Assembly (NCBI GenBank): GCA_036872755.1
Contig: JAVHNS010000003.1
Span: 3,534,001 to 3,598,000 of the forward strand
Source of the DNA: Orbilia blumenaviensis
Taxonomy: Eukaryota > Ascomycota > Orbiliomycetes > Orbiliales > Orbiliaceae
DNA: 64,000 bases
Reading direction: 5' to 3'
The notes beneath the pieces are model-generated. The model worked only from the letters and a program-made list of their open reading frames with translations, searched no databases and was not told the origin of the DNA. Shown in pieces: positions 1-10,907 of the stretch. Numbering within the stretch: the stretch's first letter is position 1; every line of letters starts with the position of its first letter. Position numbers and translations under genes: made by a program.

Positions 1-611
1 GTGGTGATGCAAGATGATTCCCCCGCAGCGGGACGGAAAAGCGAGATGATGAGTCGCACTGGTCGCAGTCAAACGTTTTTTTATTTCAGCTCGCAGCTAA
101 CAGCTGCAGCTGTGCCACGACATGAAATTAAACTTGGATCCTGCATGTGAAATCTTCGAAATTCACGATCCAATCGAGCGCCAAAATCATCCTTCACCGA
201 TGGCTACATCACTATCCAATTTCCATGCCCTGTACTTGGATGCATAATGCCAGACGACGGCGCCTGATGACGTTTAGCTCGTGCGATCCTGTCCTTGATG
301 CCCTGGCATCGTGACGTAAAGATCTTGAAGCTAATCTTCTTTTGTCTCCACGCATGGAGCTTTACAGGGGTCAAAAATACCACACGACATGTGCGTTGAC
401 ACAACACCACAAATTCGACAACTTCGGAATCCGGCGTTCGCAGGGACGCACACAAGCGTTTAACTACCTAGGTAGATAGGCATAAATGCAGGTCGAAAAA
501 TAAATGCGGCTTAAGACTGACTTAACTCCTGTCCGATTTATCGTACCATTTAACGTATTCACACTAATTAATCGCGTTACATTTCCTCTTCCGACAAAAC
601 TCTTATGTTTA
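1..611. other. Intergenic, no supported gene
   Basis: I see no gene here. A short minus-strand open frame at 204-455 lacks a signal peptide, any recognisable domain and convincing splice sites. The stretch lies downstream of the minus-strand gene that ends at 612 and probably holds its 3' untranslated region. Confidence 0.5.
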
Positions 612-2574
612 TTAATATTCTTTGGAGGTATTGTCGCTCTGAGGACTGGCCTCCGTTGTATCAGCTACTATGTAACCCTGGCCTAAAGCCCGGTCAATTA
701 TATCCTGCCGATACCGAGGGCAAGGAGGTGCGGGCTTTCCCTCTCGAATGGCTTGACGAAAATCCTGAATCGAATAAACCCCCAAGCCGTTGTCAACTAG
801 GGACATAATTTCTTCATCATCCTGACCATACTCATCCTTCAAGAAACCTTGGACACACCGTTCATAGATACTGTACCTCTTATCTGCTAACCCTTCTCTT
901 TGAAGCGTCAGTCTCTGGAGTTGAACAGGTGCAGGTGATATTTCCGTTGGAAATCGTGCTGTGACGTCTTCCCCACCATCTTGCTGTACCTGGGAGATTT
1001 GTTCGATATCACCGGCTTGCACAGGCTGCTCTTCCCCTACGACTAACTCATCATTCCTGAACTGAGGTGTATAAAGATTGTCATAATCCTCAACATCAAA
1101 TATATCCGGTTGTAGGGCGGGTATTTCGTCGGGAATGTCCTCATTGACCCTGTCGTCAGTAAGATCATTTGCGGGAGCAGCCAGGCTATCACCTTCTCCC
1201 CCTAAAGTGTATAACGCCCCATAGTCTTGATTCCCACCCAAATCAATCTCATTGAGAATTTCATCTATTTCCTGTGGCAACACCCTTGCCGATTTAAATA
1301 TTGTTGCTCTTGAGGGCGGAAACACGCGAGGTTCGAAAAGCCCATTAGCTAAGTCATCATAATCTCCTTCTTGCGGCCCGAAAATAGAAGCTTCTCTTGA
1401 AACTGGCCGTGATTCGGCCCGAAACCCCCGCCGTGAAGATAAAGGGTCGGTCCAATCATCTACCGGCCCATCGTCCATATTGAGTGGAGGGATATCAATG
1501 ACCGGTCCTTGTTTCCTACGTCTTGCGAGTATTCTACTAAGACCATTGGCAGCTGCTCGGCAAATTCTTCCTACACCACAAAAGCCATATCCATCTTCTC
1601 GCTCTTTCGATTTGGTCGCTTTGTCTATGAGTTGGATATCCTCTTGCAGGTTTTCCGTGTCATGCCGGCCATATGGTTCAGCTATCTCCTCAAACCCCAG
1701 ACCGACTACCCGTAAGTCCACTTGTGGTTGTAAGCCGTAGATTGAGGGTCCGTCAGGCGTTCGGACAAGCTGGTATAGTCCATTTGCTATCCCTGTTGGA
1801 AATACATTCTTGACTAAAGGCAATGTTAGCGACTACCAACCAACCAAAACCTACAACATTTTCGCTATCTCGGTTTACGTATACGCACGATATAATTTTC
1901 GCTGATCTGGGCTGGAAGGGCCGTAAAACTCCAGGATATCTCCAACACGAATAAAGTCATCGGGCGCACTTTTGTCCAGTCTCTGATAAACACCATTCCG
2001 TTTAACCCGAAACCTATATTCTTCATTAGTAAAAGATCGCTCATGGGCCACGGATAAAACATGCTCAAGGACATACTCGGTCCGATAGATCTTTCCAGGT
2101 GTTAAGATACCATAGCTCAACTTGTTCGTTGGCTCATATGTGTTTGTAATCCCGCCGATGCCCGAGTCAAAGGCACCCCCGGTAAGCTGTATCAGTGTGT
2201 CGCCTGTGCTAGTTTCCATCTTTGGCGCGATTTCCCAGTACCATCCTGGGAACCCGTCAGGACAAGGTCGTTCCTTCGGGTCAATGAGCTGAAGACCCGG
2301 GTCAAACCCCGTGAGAATTGAATGCATTTGCCATGTTGTGGTGTTCGGCCTACATACTACCCAGGTCCCTCCAACCTAGTTAAACTAATTTTTCACTTCT
2401 GGTTCTTGTCTAGGAAGGGGTGAACATACGCCTTTGGTTAGGGATGTTAGATGCTTCCTTGCCTCTCGGTACCGCGCTTATAACCAATCCAATGGCATTA
2501 TGCACGAGGACGCATAGGGACAGAAGTATTGTCATCGACATCCGATGGAATACACTTAGCTTAGATACCGACAT
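612..2574 (-). CDS. Secreted protein of unknown function, member 1 of a three-gene tandem family
   Basis: I do not recognise the family. The three-exon model is 2574-2430, 2356-1889 and 1813-612 (604 aa). Exon 1 encodes a signal peptide (hydrophobic core MTILLSLCVLVHNAIGL) and ends in phase 1 at a GTATGT donor. Exon 2 opens with Leu-Cys (LCRPNTTTWQ), as exon 2 does in the two neighbouring genes. The second donor is GTGCGT, and its intron has a GCTAAC branch site just before TTTAG. The N-terminal half (to about residue 260) looks folded and contains RPCPDG and RVGDILEFYG. The C-terminal half is acidic and Gln/Pro-rich, so probably disordered. Secretion is predicted from the signal peptide; the role is unknown. 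The start could instead be the in-frame Met at 2541. Exon borders are inferred. Confidence 0.6.
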
Positions 2575-3053
2575 TTTAAGTCAAGTTAAATGCACTAAAT
2601 TGGCAATTTAGATCCGCGAATACATCAACCGAAATGCGTTAGGACATGAATAGGCCGCGTGCAAGGCAGCTGGGGTATCAGTAGCCCTCTCAGACCTTTT
2701 CTTTGCTTTTCGATAACCCCAAAGTTCACGGAATGTAGTATTTTTGCTGTTTTCATGCGGTTGGGGCTAAAATCCTACTCAAATTCTAACATGAAATTTC
2801 GAAAGGGAAAGGCCGCAAATCTGCGGTTTGTGACTCTGTTGTATGTTGCGGTATACTATGTGTTGTCAACACCATAACCACTCGCGAACTTCAAGTTAAG
2901 TCTTTGGACTGGCAGATTAGAACTAAGAATGTCATGAATCCAACGAGACCATCATTAATTAATTAAATGACTATCAGGAGTTATTTTATAGTATCAAATT
3001 TAACAGAAACAGCCAGCTCACAGGTTTGGGCTTGTTAAGTAAATTATAGTATA
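2575..3053. other. Intergenic between two tandem family genes
   Basis: About 480 bases separate the start of family member 1 from the stop of member 2. They should hold the promoter of member 1 and the 3' untranslated region of member 2. I see no further gene or repeat. Confidence 0.5.
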
Positions 3054-4343
3054 TTAATTGCTCCCGGGCTTGTCTTTCTTGATGGTTTCAACCTCGAACC
3101 TCTCGAACGTGGGCTCAGAAGGTCCTCCTCCAATAACTTCCTCCTCGATAATCTGCTCCTCTACATCCTTCGGCTTAGTCATATAATTCTTGATACCCCC
3201 GGCAACTTTGCCTCCGGCCTTACCAATGGACTTAGCAAGTCCACCGAAGAGTCCCTTTCCAATTGTGCTAAAAGTTCCGAACCTACTCTGCTCGGGGAAC
3301 ATCTCCTCATATACCTTATACTCATTGCTATCGATGTAATCTAGATTAGTACCTTCTTTATCATTCTTTTGTTCTTCGAAGTTAAACATCGACGGTTTAT
3401 TCTTCTTAGGATCCGCGATTATCCGAAATTCGACTACCGGTGTGGTCTTTGTAACGGGTAAGGCAGACCCTCGCCCGATGTGCCAATAGCTACCGACCCC
3501 TCCGAAGTTTTGAACTGTATCAACCTCAAGGTATTTCTATTAGCAAAAATGCGCTATAATATAGTTCAAAACGCTCGGTGTCTAGTCTCTTACGTCTCAA
3601 AACTCGTTGGTCGTCTTTGGTCCCGCCAATGCCAACGAAATCAAGGAGATCTGCGTTCTTTGCGGCTACGCTATCACTAAGCGCCAAGTTTTTGCCATTC
3701 CTCACCAAAGTAAACCTATTTTTCTCCATACTTTTAGAATATGTGCCTATAAACTGAGGCAATGCTTTTTCAAGGGTTTAAACGTTTACTTACGGAGCAT
3801 CAACAAAAGTACCTTCTCGGTAACCATAAGAGAAGAAAGTATTTTGAATATTGGAATCATAAGTAATAACCGGTTTCCCTTTCTTCATTCCCGTCGCTTT
3901 GTCTACAACGGGCTCCGCGTTGACTCCAGTGAGATAGAACCGACTAATCTCTTCTCCAGGGTCCAAATGTCTATCACCGGGAATGTTGAAAGTCCACTGG
4001 TCGGCTACATCGCCATCGTCGGCATAATTACAGCCCGCAGCAATATCCGCCGCATAGAGACCCCATCTCGCCCCTTTCTTTGGATGACATACTATATCAC
4101 TCAATTAAATTAATCCGTGCCCATGTTACCCCACTCGTGAGAGGGTTTGGAACTTCTAGCAATAGACCTAGCTCCAGCGCTCATGCATGATTACTCACAT
4201 ATCCAATTCGGCGAAATTCTTCCTACTGGCTGTTCCAGTTCCTTAGCTTTGTCATAGACTCCGATAACAAACTTGGCGGAAGCCAGGGACGCAAAGAGCT
4301 GCAGAAACCCCAGGGTTTGGGCGGTGTCTATTCTGGAAAACAT
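3054..4343 (-). CDS. Secreted protein of unknown function, member 2 of the tandem family
   Basis: The four-exon model is 4343-4199, 4091-3794, 3730-3594 and 3514-3054 (346 aa). Exon 1 encodes a signal peptide (TLGFLQLFASLASAKFVIG). It is 145 nt long, exactly as in member 1, and ends in phase 1 at GTGAGT. Exon 2 opens with Leu-Cys (LCHPKKGARWGLY). A later segment, KNRFTLVRNGKNLAL, lines up with NGLYQLVRTPDGPSI of member 1, which supports paralogy. The C-terminus has a Gly/Lys stretch (GKGLFGGLAKSIGKAGGKVA) followed by acidic residues. The exon 2/3 junction is ambiguous: a strong GTAAGT donor (used here) gives phase 2, while a weaker GTACTT donor with the TTTATAG acceptor gives phase 1, as in the paralogues. 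I do not recognise a function. Confidence 0.55.
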
Positions 4344-5094
4344 ATTCGAGGACCAAATATTAATGATTTTGACCTGGCCTATGGTAGATCAACTCATAAA
4401 ATAGAGCTGCTATTCTAGCAATACTGTTGAAGATAGTTATAACTCCCATGCAAGAGTATTAATACTCAAAACAGTTAAAACCGCAGTACTTTCGTGGCAC
4501 CCATATGGCCATATGTGCGCATGTTTCGCTCAAATACCCAAATCCAATTTTTGGACGCTAACCGATATAATATATCTCACTCAATCATCGCACAAGCATT
4601 GTCGCACCTTCTTAAGATCTTACGTACGAAGCGCGTGTGGCACGCTTTCCATAGTTATTAAGACTAGGGCGATACTAAGACAGCTTAGAAGCTAATATAC
4701 CGGTTATATATACATAGGTACTTATTTATGTCGCATTCCCATCGATGTTAATAAGGCCTAGTTACGATACGCGCTAGCCCCTGTATAACACAGGGCATCC
4801 TCAGGCGTTATAAAATACTCGAAGTATCGATATTAATGTACTATATGTACTATAGAATTTAGATTATGTGTTGTCCTGGTCTTGTAAACCAGCCTCATAC
4901 GAGACCAGATTGTTCTCCAGGTTGTCCGGCAAATCATACTTACTACATGTACATAGAAATCAACATCATGTCGTAACCAGTGTAATTTCCATATCTAGTC
5001 CTATGCCGTTCAAGAATTCTATCCCACCAGCACTGGCGAAACCGAGTAAAGTTTGTGAAGTCATCAGTGCCATAGTACATTATAATATTGGCTG
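4344..5094. other. Intergenic, AT-rich, no supported gene
   Basis: This is 750 bases between family members 2 and 3. It is AT-rich with many stop codons on both strands. I see no convincing coding segment, RNA gene or repeat. It should contain the promoter of member 2. Confidence 0.5.
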
Positions 5095-6683
5095 CTAATC
5101 AGGAACATTGCCCTCGGTCGTAGGAATTTCCGATAGGGTTTTCTCTGCCTGTGCAGCTTCCCGCTCGGCTTTTCTTCTAGCCTCTCTCCGGAGTTGTATG
5201 GGTTTGATCTTCTTTTTCTTTTTAGGTTGCTGGCCTAAAGCCGATTCGAAACTTTGGAGTGGATTAAACGGCTGGAACATTGGTATACCCATTCCTTCGT
5301 CAGTATTTCCAAGCATCCCCATAGAGGCAGCATTTCCATAGCTTGGTGGTGTGTAAGGTACAGAACCCAGGTTCAGTTGCGAGTTGCTAGAGTCAAGTGT
5401 TGTCTCCCCTTGGCTATCTAAGAATAGCTTCTCTGCAACATAGCTTTCTCCCAGCACCCTGGATCTTTCCTCGGTGCTTTGGTAGGGGCTAATTTGGGGG
5501 TCGGGGTTATGTAACGTCTCCTCAGTGTGAGGGTTGTTCTTCCCGGGCTGTGTTTGTGCGTAGCGAAATCCAGCTGGCAATTTGTATGAATTTCCTTGGA
5601 GAGTCTTTGGAGGCCTCAAGTTAAAATCCTCCCTCCTATTTCCAGTAGACCAGTCTGCAAATTCAATGAAATCGTTGCTTGTTTCTTCGCCGATCTCCGG
5701 GATACTCGCATGCCGTGGCTCTGACCCCGTGGAGGGATTTAGGCCCAGGCCGGCCCATTCCCAGACGTCAGTGACAGGTTCTAAGGGCGTAGTTTTCATT
5801 TCGTTCGCAGGTTCATCCGGGATATCTATTCCATAAGAATCTTCGTATACTGGTAAATCGTCCATTTGATTTGAAGGATCCTGTGCAACCCTCAGCGCCA
5901 TTGTCATAGGCCCTATTGCCCGTTTTGTTGTATAGAATACGCCTCTTGGCTCGTCACCTAGACCAGTAATCGCGCCACCTGTCCTATCGATTAGATCCAT
6001 GCTCATAATAGACATATAAGGTCGTGATATCCCTCACCTTCGAGTTTGTACTGCCCAGATCTACGAACAGACCCAACCAATACAAGATGATCGCCGGGCT
6101 TAAGACCTCGATTATCTCCTGCAATACTACGTGGGATCATATTGGTAAAGCTACATAGATTAGCCTCCAGCTGTAGTGGTTGACGTAGCGAATGGAAGGT
6201 AGCCTTACACCGCCTTTTGGAACCCGTGAGTTCTCCCCACGCCTGCAATTTTCAACGCTGACCGAGTCTTATCCTCAAGTATCATAATTGAGTCACCCCC
6301 AATAGTGTCAAAAGAATAGTATTCAAAGTCAGGACTGAACTTTCCTTTAGGCGCTTCCCTCTGGGCTTGCCAGAAGGAAAGGCCGCCGAAAGTTTCGCAT
6401 GTTTCCCCTTTGTTGTCAGCGAGGGACACTATGCTCCCCATCGCCTTGATACCATAGCACACTAAGAGTATATTATATGTAAATAAGCGTATTAACTCAA
6501 CTATAATCCATGAAGATACAGTAACTATTAGCAGGACGAATGCTTACGTGAGAATACCGAGCCACGGTAAGGACTCCGGTCCGACGCGAAAAACCCTTCG
6601 AGAAAAGTTGCCGCTGCTGAACTCCCACGTATATTGTTAAACGCAATTAACGGTGCCCAGAGAATGAAGCCCCAAAGCGGCAT
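5095..6683 (-). CDS. Secreted protein of unknown function, member 3 of the tandem family
   Basis: The four-exon model is 6683-6548, 6461-6211, 6170-6038 and 5978-5095 (467 aa). Exon 1 encodes an N-terminal hydrophobic signal (MPLWGFILWAPLIAF) and ends in phase 1 at GTAAGC. Exon 2 opens with Leu-Cys (LCYGIKAMGS), the arrangement seen in members 1 and 2. The second intron is only 40 nt (GTGTAA to CACTACAG) and is the least certain; it is needed to join the two frames. The third intron (59 nt) has a CTAAT branch site. A segment GLKPGDHLVLVGS resembles the VGD-containing segment of member 1. The C-terminal half is polar and probably disordered, and ends in a basic cluster (KKKKKIKPIQLRREARRK), which is odd for a secreted protein. 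Function unknown. Confidence 0.55.
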
Positions 6684-7339
6684 TTTGATATGGACATCTG
6701 TTGGTACCTCATATAGCTAGTATATCTGGTACACTCGAGAGGTATAGACTCAACGATTAGACCCTTGCCGTATTTCTCTTCTACTGCCTTACCAACTCTT
6801 TTCCTATTTGAATACACCCATATTTCCGCATGTATCGTTAGAATCCGCTATTTTGAGTGAGAAGTTTAGTAGAATAGGGACGACTAGACCAGAATACCAT
6901 TAGGGGTCTGGAAGTATTGCGTTGAGTAGCCCAGCTTTGCATGTGTTGCGTTTGTCCAGCCTTGTAACTATGCCATTCCTGTGTTGTCACGTTTGTCATG
7001 TTTGTCCCGTTTGTTACTACTTCTTTTGGCTAATCACCGAATTTGGACGTACAAACCCAAATGACACACCCGCAACACAGACTCTAACTAAAACTGAAGC
7101 AAATGGCGTTGTCCTACCTTCCTCCATCATCATCCTCTTTCCCCATTCTCAGATACCACCCTCACTATCGAAAGATTTAGACAGGTAAGAAAACACCAAT
7201 CTAGGTAGTGTTAGGCTCTTCTTTACCAAATCCACTACTTCCTATTTTCCATTGCTCAAACCGCTCTCATCAATGTACCTGAGCCTCAGATTCTAAAGTC
7301 GCGTCTGACATTAGAAACTTCTTTCCTTCAAACCTTACG
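6684..7339. other. Divergent promoter region
   Basis: This gap separates the start of the minus-strand secreted gene from the start of the plus-strand J-domain gene, so it should carry both promoters. Apart from the GTTTGTC repeats listed separately I see no gene. Confidence 0.5.
6990..7015 (+). promoter_or_regulatory. GTTTGTC repeat cluster upstream of the first J-domain gene
   Basis: GTTTGTC occurs at 6991 and 7000, and GTTTGTT at 7009, about 350 bases before the J-domain start. The 17-nt block with its 9-nt spacing recurs, with one mismatch, at 9255-9271 upstream of the second J-domain gene. This may be a duplicated promoter element. The motif resembles forkhead-type sites, but that link is inference. 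Confidence 0.35.
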
Positions 7340-8609
7340 ATGGAGAATACGAACGATTACTACTCCCTCCTGGGAGTCTCGCTGTTGGCTTCTTCAGCCG
7401 AGATCAGGGCCGCATATAAAAAAAAGGCACTGGAAACCCACCCAGATAAGCATGGGGGGGCGATTAAGGCCAAAGAATTATTCCAGGCAGTAAGTATTAA
7501 TACTTTGTTGAATAAGATATACTCTTAGCCACCATTAGTTGAACTTACGGAGTAGGGAGAGTTGGTATCATAGTTTGGTACCTCGAGTATCGTAGCGATG
7601 CCCAAGGGTCTAACTGACAACCAGCCCTTATCAACGCCCAACCACCCCCTGTATATACATTGAGTCTTAAATACAGTAAATATCTAATACTAAATTTCGC
7701 AATCAGGTGCAAACTGCCTATGAAACACTTCAAGATCCCAGTAAGAGGGAACAGTACGACAGCACGTACGTGCCTTCTTGGGGGGGCGGCAGCGCTATAC
7801 CCACGCCAACCTCCTCCATGACACCGGAAGAAACATTTGCTAAGAAATGGGACTTCCATGACAAGGAGAAGCCATTCATTGACATGAAGAGAGATATAGT
7901 TGAGATGATGAAAAGAAGCGTGCTCAACGAAGAGCGCCTACTTAGTCGCTTCGAACAGCTGGTGCGGAGCAGGGCAGACGGGGCCTTCAAGCGGGATACA
8001 GGATATTCTAATATCCTAAAGTATATTGAGAATTTAAGGGCGACCATCGGGGCGGCTAAGAGAAGAATCGCAGCTGAAGAGGGCTTGATCAAGGCGTGGG
8101 ATGTGTGTGGGGAGATTAAAAAGGCGGAGCTGGAGCGGTTGAAGAGGGAGTGGGAAAGGGGGCGAGCGGAGAAGCAGAAGAGGCAGGAAGAAGCGAATAC
8201 AGAGGCAAAGCAGCGGGAGGAGGAAGAAAGAAAGGAGAGACAAAGAGCCGCAGAAGCCCAGCAGAGGACTGAAAAGCGGGAAGAACAGGCCAAAAAAGCC
8301 GAAGACAGGGAAAGGAAAGAGGCGGAAGAAGCCCGCCGGAAGGAGGCTCCCAGCCAGGCACATAGGGGCCAGGGGCCAGGAAAGGAGCACAATCGGCAAT
8401 GGGAGCAATCAAAGTCTTCTCGGACGCCCCAGAATCCTACCCCGTGCCGGCATAGAGGATTCTGGGGACGCATCGCCACCCCATGGCAAAAATGCTCAGC
8501 CTGCCACCGGCCACTTCGTAACTGCATCTTCGAGTGCCCCGCATGCCAGCTGCGTGCGTGCGCGGGTTGCCGCGATAAGATGAAGGGGGCAGGTGGCAGA
8601 GGTAGCTAG
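7340..8609 (+). CDS. J-domain (DnaJ-like) protein with C-terminal CxxC zinc-binding-like motif, copy 1
   Basis: Two exons, 7340-7489 and 7707-8609 (350 aa), are joined in phase 0 by a GTAAGT...CAG intron of 217 nt. Residues about 5-70 form a J-domain with the HPD tripeptide (THPDKHGG), which in this family stimulates the ATPase of an Hsp70 partner. The middle is a long, highly charged Lys/Glu/Arg coiled-coil region. The last 45 residues carry three CxxC pairs (CSAC, CPAC, CAGC) in the context CPACQLRACAGCR, which suggests a small zinc-binding fold. There is no signal peptide or membrane segment. The next plus-strand gene is a tandem paralogue with the same intron position and the same C-terminal motif. 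The client or target is unknown. Confidence 0.85.
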
Positions 8610-9736
8610 TCTAAGGCGATCTTTCATAGTTGCATATTATAGCCGAGGAATTGCTGGAGGGGGAGGTTTTAATTTGAAGGCACAATTATTACGCATGTTA
8701 ATTTGTCGTAGCCATTCCCAGAATTTCCACTCCAGTATCGCATCTTGTATTTCCGTTGTATGCTAGTATTCTATTATTCGCACCCCTGCCAGACTAACTA
8801 GTCCCGGCTAGTTAATTATGATCAATTACGATAGGTATCAAGTCGTCAAGCTGTTTACACATACTATCCCCACCCCTCTAGGCCTGTGTTTGCGCACTCA
8901 GCTAGCCATTCACACATATTCAATTACTTATCGGTATTAGCATGTACATATGTATCTCACTATAGATGACTCTTTGCGTATTTGTATGCTGTAAGACGAG
9001 CCGCTAGCTATGCTAGGACTATTAAGATATGCCTACGGTCAAGATTATTATATATGGATGTGAAATCGTATACATGTATACAATGAGACACAAGACGAAA
9101 CGTCACAGAATAGGTAGCTATAGTACATCTACAGAATAATAAGGTTTAGAGACCCTACTCCCAGATACATGCAGCGCGAGCCCTCCGTACCTCATAACAG
9201 GCATAACACTAGATAGCTGGAAGGCCAGGGGAGAGGATTTTGTGTGAGAGCAGCCGTTTGTCGTGTTTGTCACTGCCTCTTTGAGTAAATTGCCTAATAT
9301 GAATGCCACCAAATCTACGCAGAGCCCGAAGTATATCTGAGCATGGGTTGCAAGTCCTTTCCTATCTGAGCAATCACACACAGACAACACATCCCTCAGT
9401 GTTGTCCTGTCCCCTCAAGCCTCACCCACATGAAAAGTATTTTTAATATATTAACGTATACACCATCACTACTTCGTCTAACTCTTGTCATCACCATCAC
9501 GCTAGAGAACCCCGCTAGGTAAGATATCAAATTCATTGTACCTGCTTCAGATATAGTTCTATCAAGGGCCTCAATTTCCGGCACGAGCAATTTGTTCATT
9601 GCCGTCATCTCAAGATCTCGTTACTGACGTTCATCTATCAAAAAAATTACGTTGCTAGCTAGTTACGTACACTTTTCCTTTTCTTTTACTGTATATCCAG
9701 TGAAAACCCCCTTCCCGTCAGAATACCAGACCCACC
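8610..9736. other. Intergenic between the two J-domain genes
   Basis: About 1.1 kb. It should hold the 3' end of copy 1 and the promoter of copy 2. Short minus-strand open frames at 9118-9390 and 9396-9608 show no domain or splice logic, so I leave them out. Confidence 0.5.
9255..9271 (+). promoter_or_regulatory. GTTTGTC repeat upstream of the second J-domain gene
   Basis: GTTTGTC occurs at 9256 and 9265 with the same 9-nt spacing as at 6991/7000. The block lies about 480 bases before the start of the second J-domain gene. It is either a retained copy of the duplicated promoter or a shared regulatory site. Confidence 0.35.
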
Positions 9737-10907
9737 ATGCCAAACTACTACCGGATCTTGGGTGTGTCCAGGTCGGCGACGACCAGCGAGATCAGAGCTG
9801 CTTGGAAAAAGCAGGCTCTGAAGGAGCACCCGGATAAGAATAATGGAACAGCGGAGGCCAAGGAGACCTTCCAGAAGGTAAGTTCAGTGTCACCATACAA
9901 CCCAAAATAAAACTTCCAATCAAGAAACGGTGTAGTGTTGGGCAGATATTATCCCCTACCTCAAGATAGTAGAATAAATCCCCAATTGACTTTTTTTTTT
10001 CTACTTATAGCTTCAGGAGGCCTATGAATGCCTGATAGACCCTCGTCGACGGGAGCGGTACGATCGGAAGGGGAAACCCACCGATACGACCGCTGCCCGT
10101 CGGGGTCCTAGTAGGGGTAGCGCCCCGTATACCGCTACCGACGACCTGTCACCGGAGACGGTCGAGTTTCTCAAGAAGTGGAGAGATCACGATCTCTCCA
10201 AAGCATCGATGCAGGCGAAGAGGCGTGTCATGGGGATCCTAGTGGTCAATATTGCCCGCCACCAGGAGACCCTGGCACAACTCGAAGAACGAGCAAAGAA
10301 ATGGGACGCGGAGCGCCGGGCCAGGGCAAAGAAGGCGTGGAAAGAGCAGAAAGCCAACAATAGGCAGGGCGAAAAAGACCTAGCACTAGTCAAGGAGATT
10401 AAGGGCCTTCGGGCAAAGATAGCAGAACTCCAGAAGGAGTTGGGGGTCATAGAAGGCCTCATTGCCGACTGGGACGACCAGGAGACCCTGCGGAACAAGG
10501 AGAAGGAGGAATTGAAGAAGAGTGGGAGGTGGGGGCCAGCAAAGAAGAAAGGCCAGAAGACTCGGGAGCAAGCCAACAAAGCGTCAGAACCGGGGCGCAG
10601 TGGAGAAGCACGTGCCAAAGGACGACGTGGAAGGAGAAGGCGAGGAAGGCAGGGAGAAGCGGATCAAAAAGCCCCATTACAGCTGAAGGGTAGGGAGGCC
10701 GAGGAGGAGAAGAGCCAAGCAGGGAACAGGGAAGCTGGAGAGGGTGGAATTCCCTCTCCTGCCCACCTAGGGTTTTGGAAGAAAGTCCTCATTTCATGGG
10801 AACAATGTGCCCACTGCCGCAAAACGCTACGTTCTTTCGCGTTTAAGTGCCCGGGGTGCCAGGTAAGGGCCTGCCGAAAGTGCCGACAGAAGCTGAGGGG
10901 GAGATGA
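9737..10907 (+). CDS. J-domain (DnaJ-like) protein with C-terminal CxxC zinc-binding-like motif, copy 2
   Basis: Two exons, 9737-9877 and 10011-10907 (345 aa), are joined in phase 0. The donor GTAAGT follows TTCCAGAAG, the position matching the intron of copy 1; the acceptor is CTACTTATAG after a poly-T run. The J-domain occupies about residues 3-65 with HPD in EHPDKNNG. A long basic and acidic helical middle follows. The C-terminus carries CAHC, CPGC and CRKC pairs in the context [19 protein letters not shown]. The match to copy 1 in the J-domain, intron position and tail points to tandem duplication with a fast-evolving middle. Cytosolic or nuclear location is inferred from the lack of targeting signals. 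Confidence 0.85.

Noticed and set aside
612..6683. Idea that the tandem secreted family is related to ADP-ribosylating enterotoxin-like proteins
   Set aside because: The characteristic Arg, Ser-Thr-Ser and Glu-x-Glu motifs of that fold are not visible in any of the three members.
7730..8527. 265-codon minus-strand open frame
   Set aside because: Antisense shadow of the Lys/Glu-rich middle of the first J-domain gene, which gives a Leu/Ser/Phe-rich pseudo-sequence. The same holds for the frames opposite the second copy.
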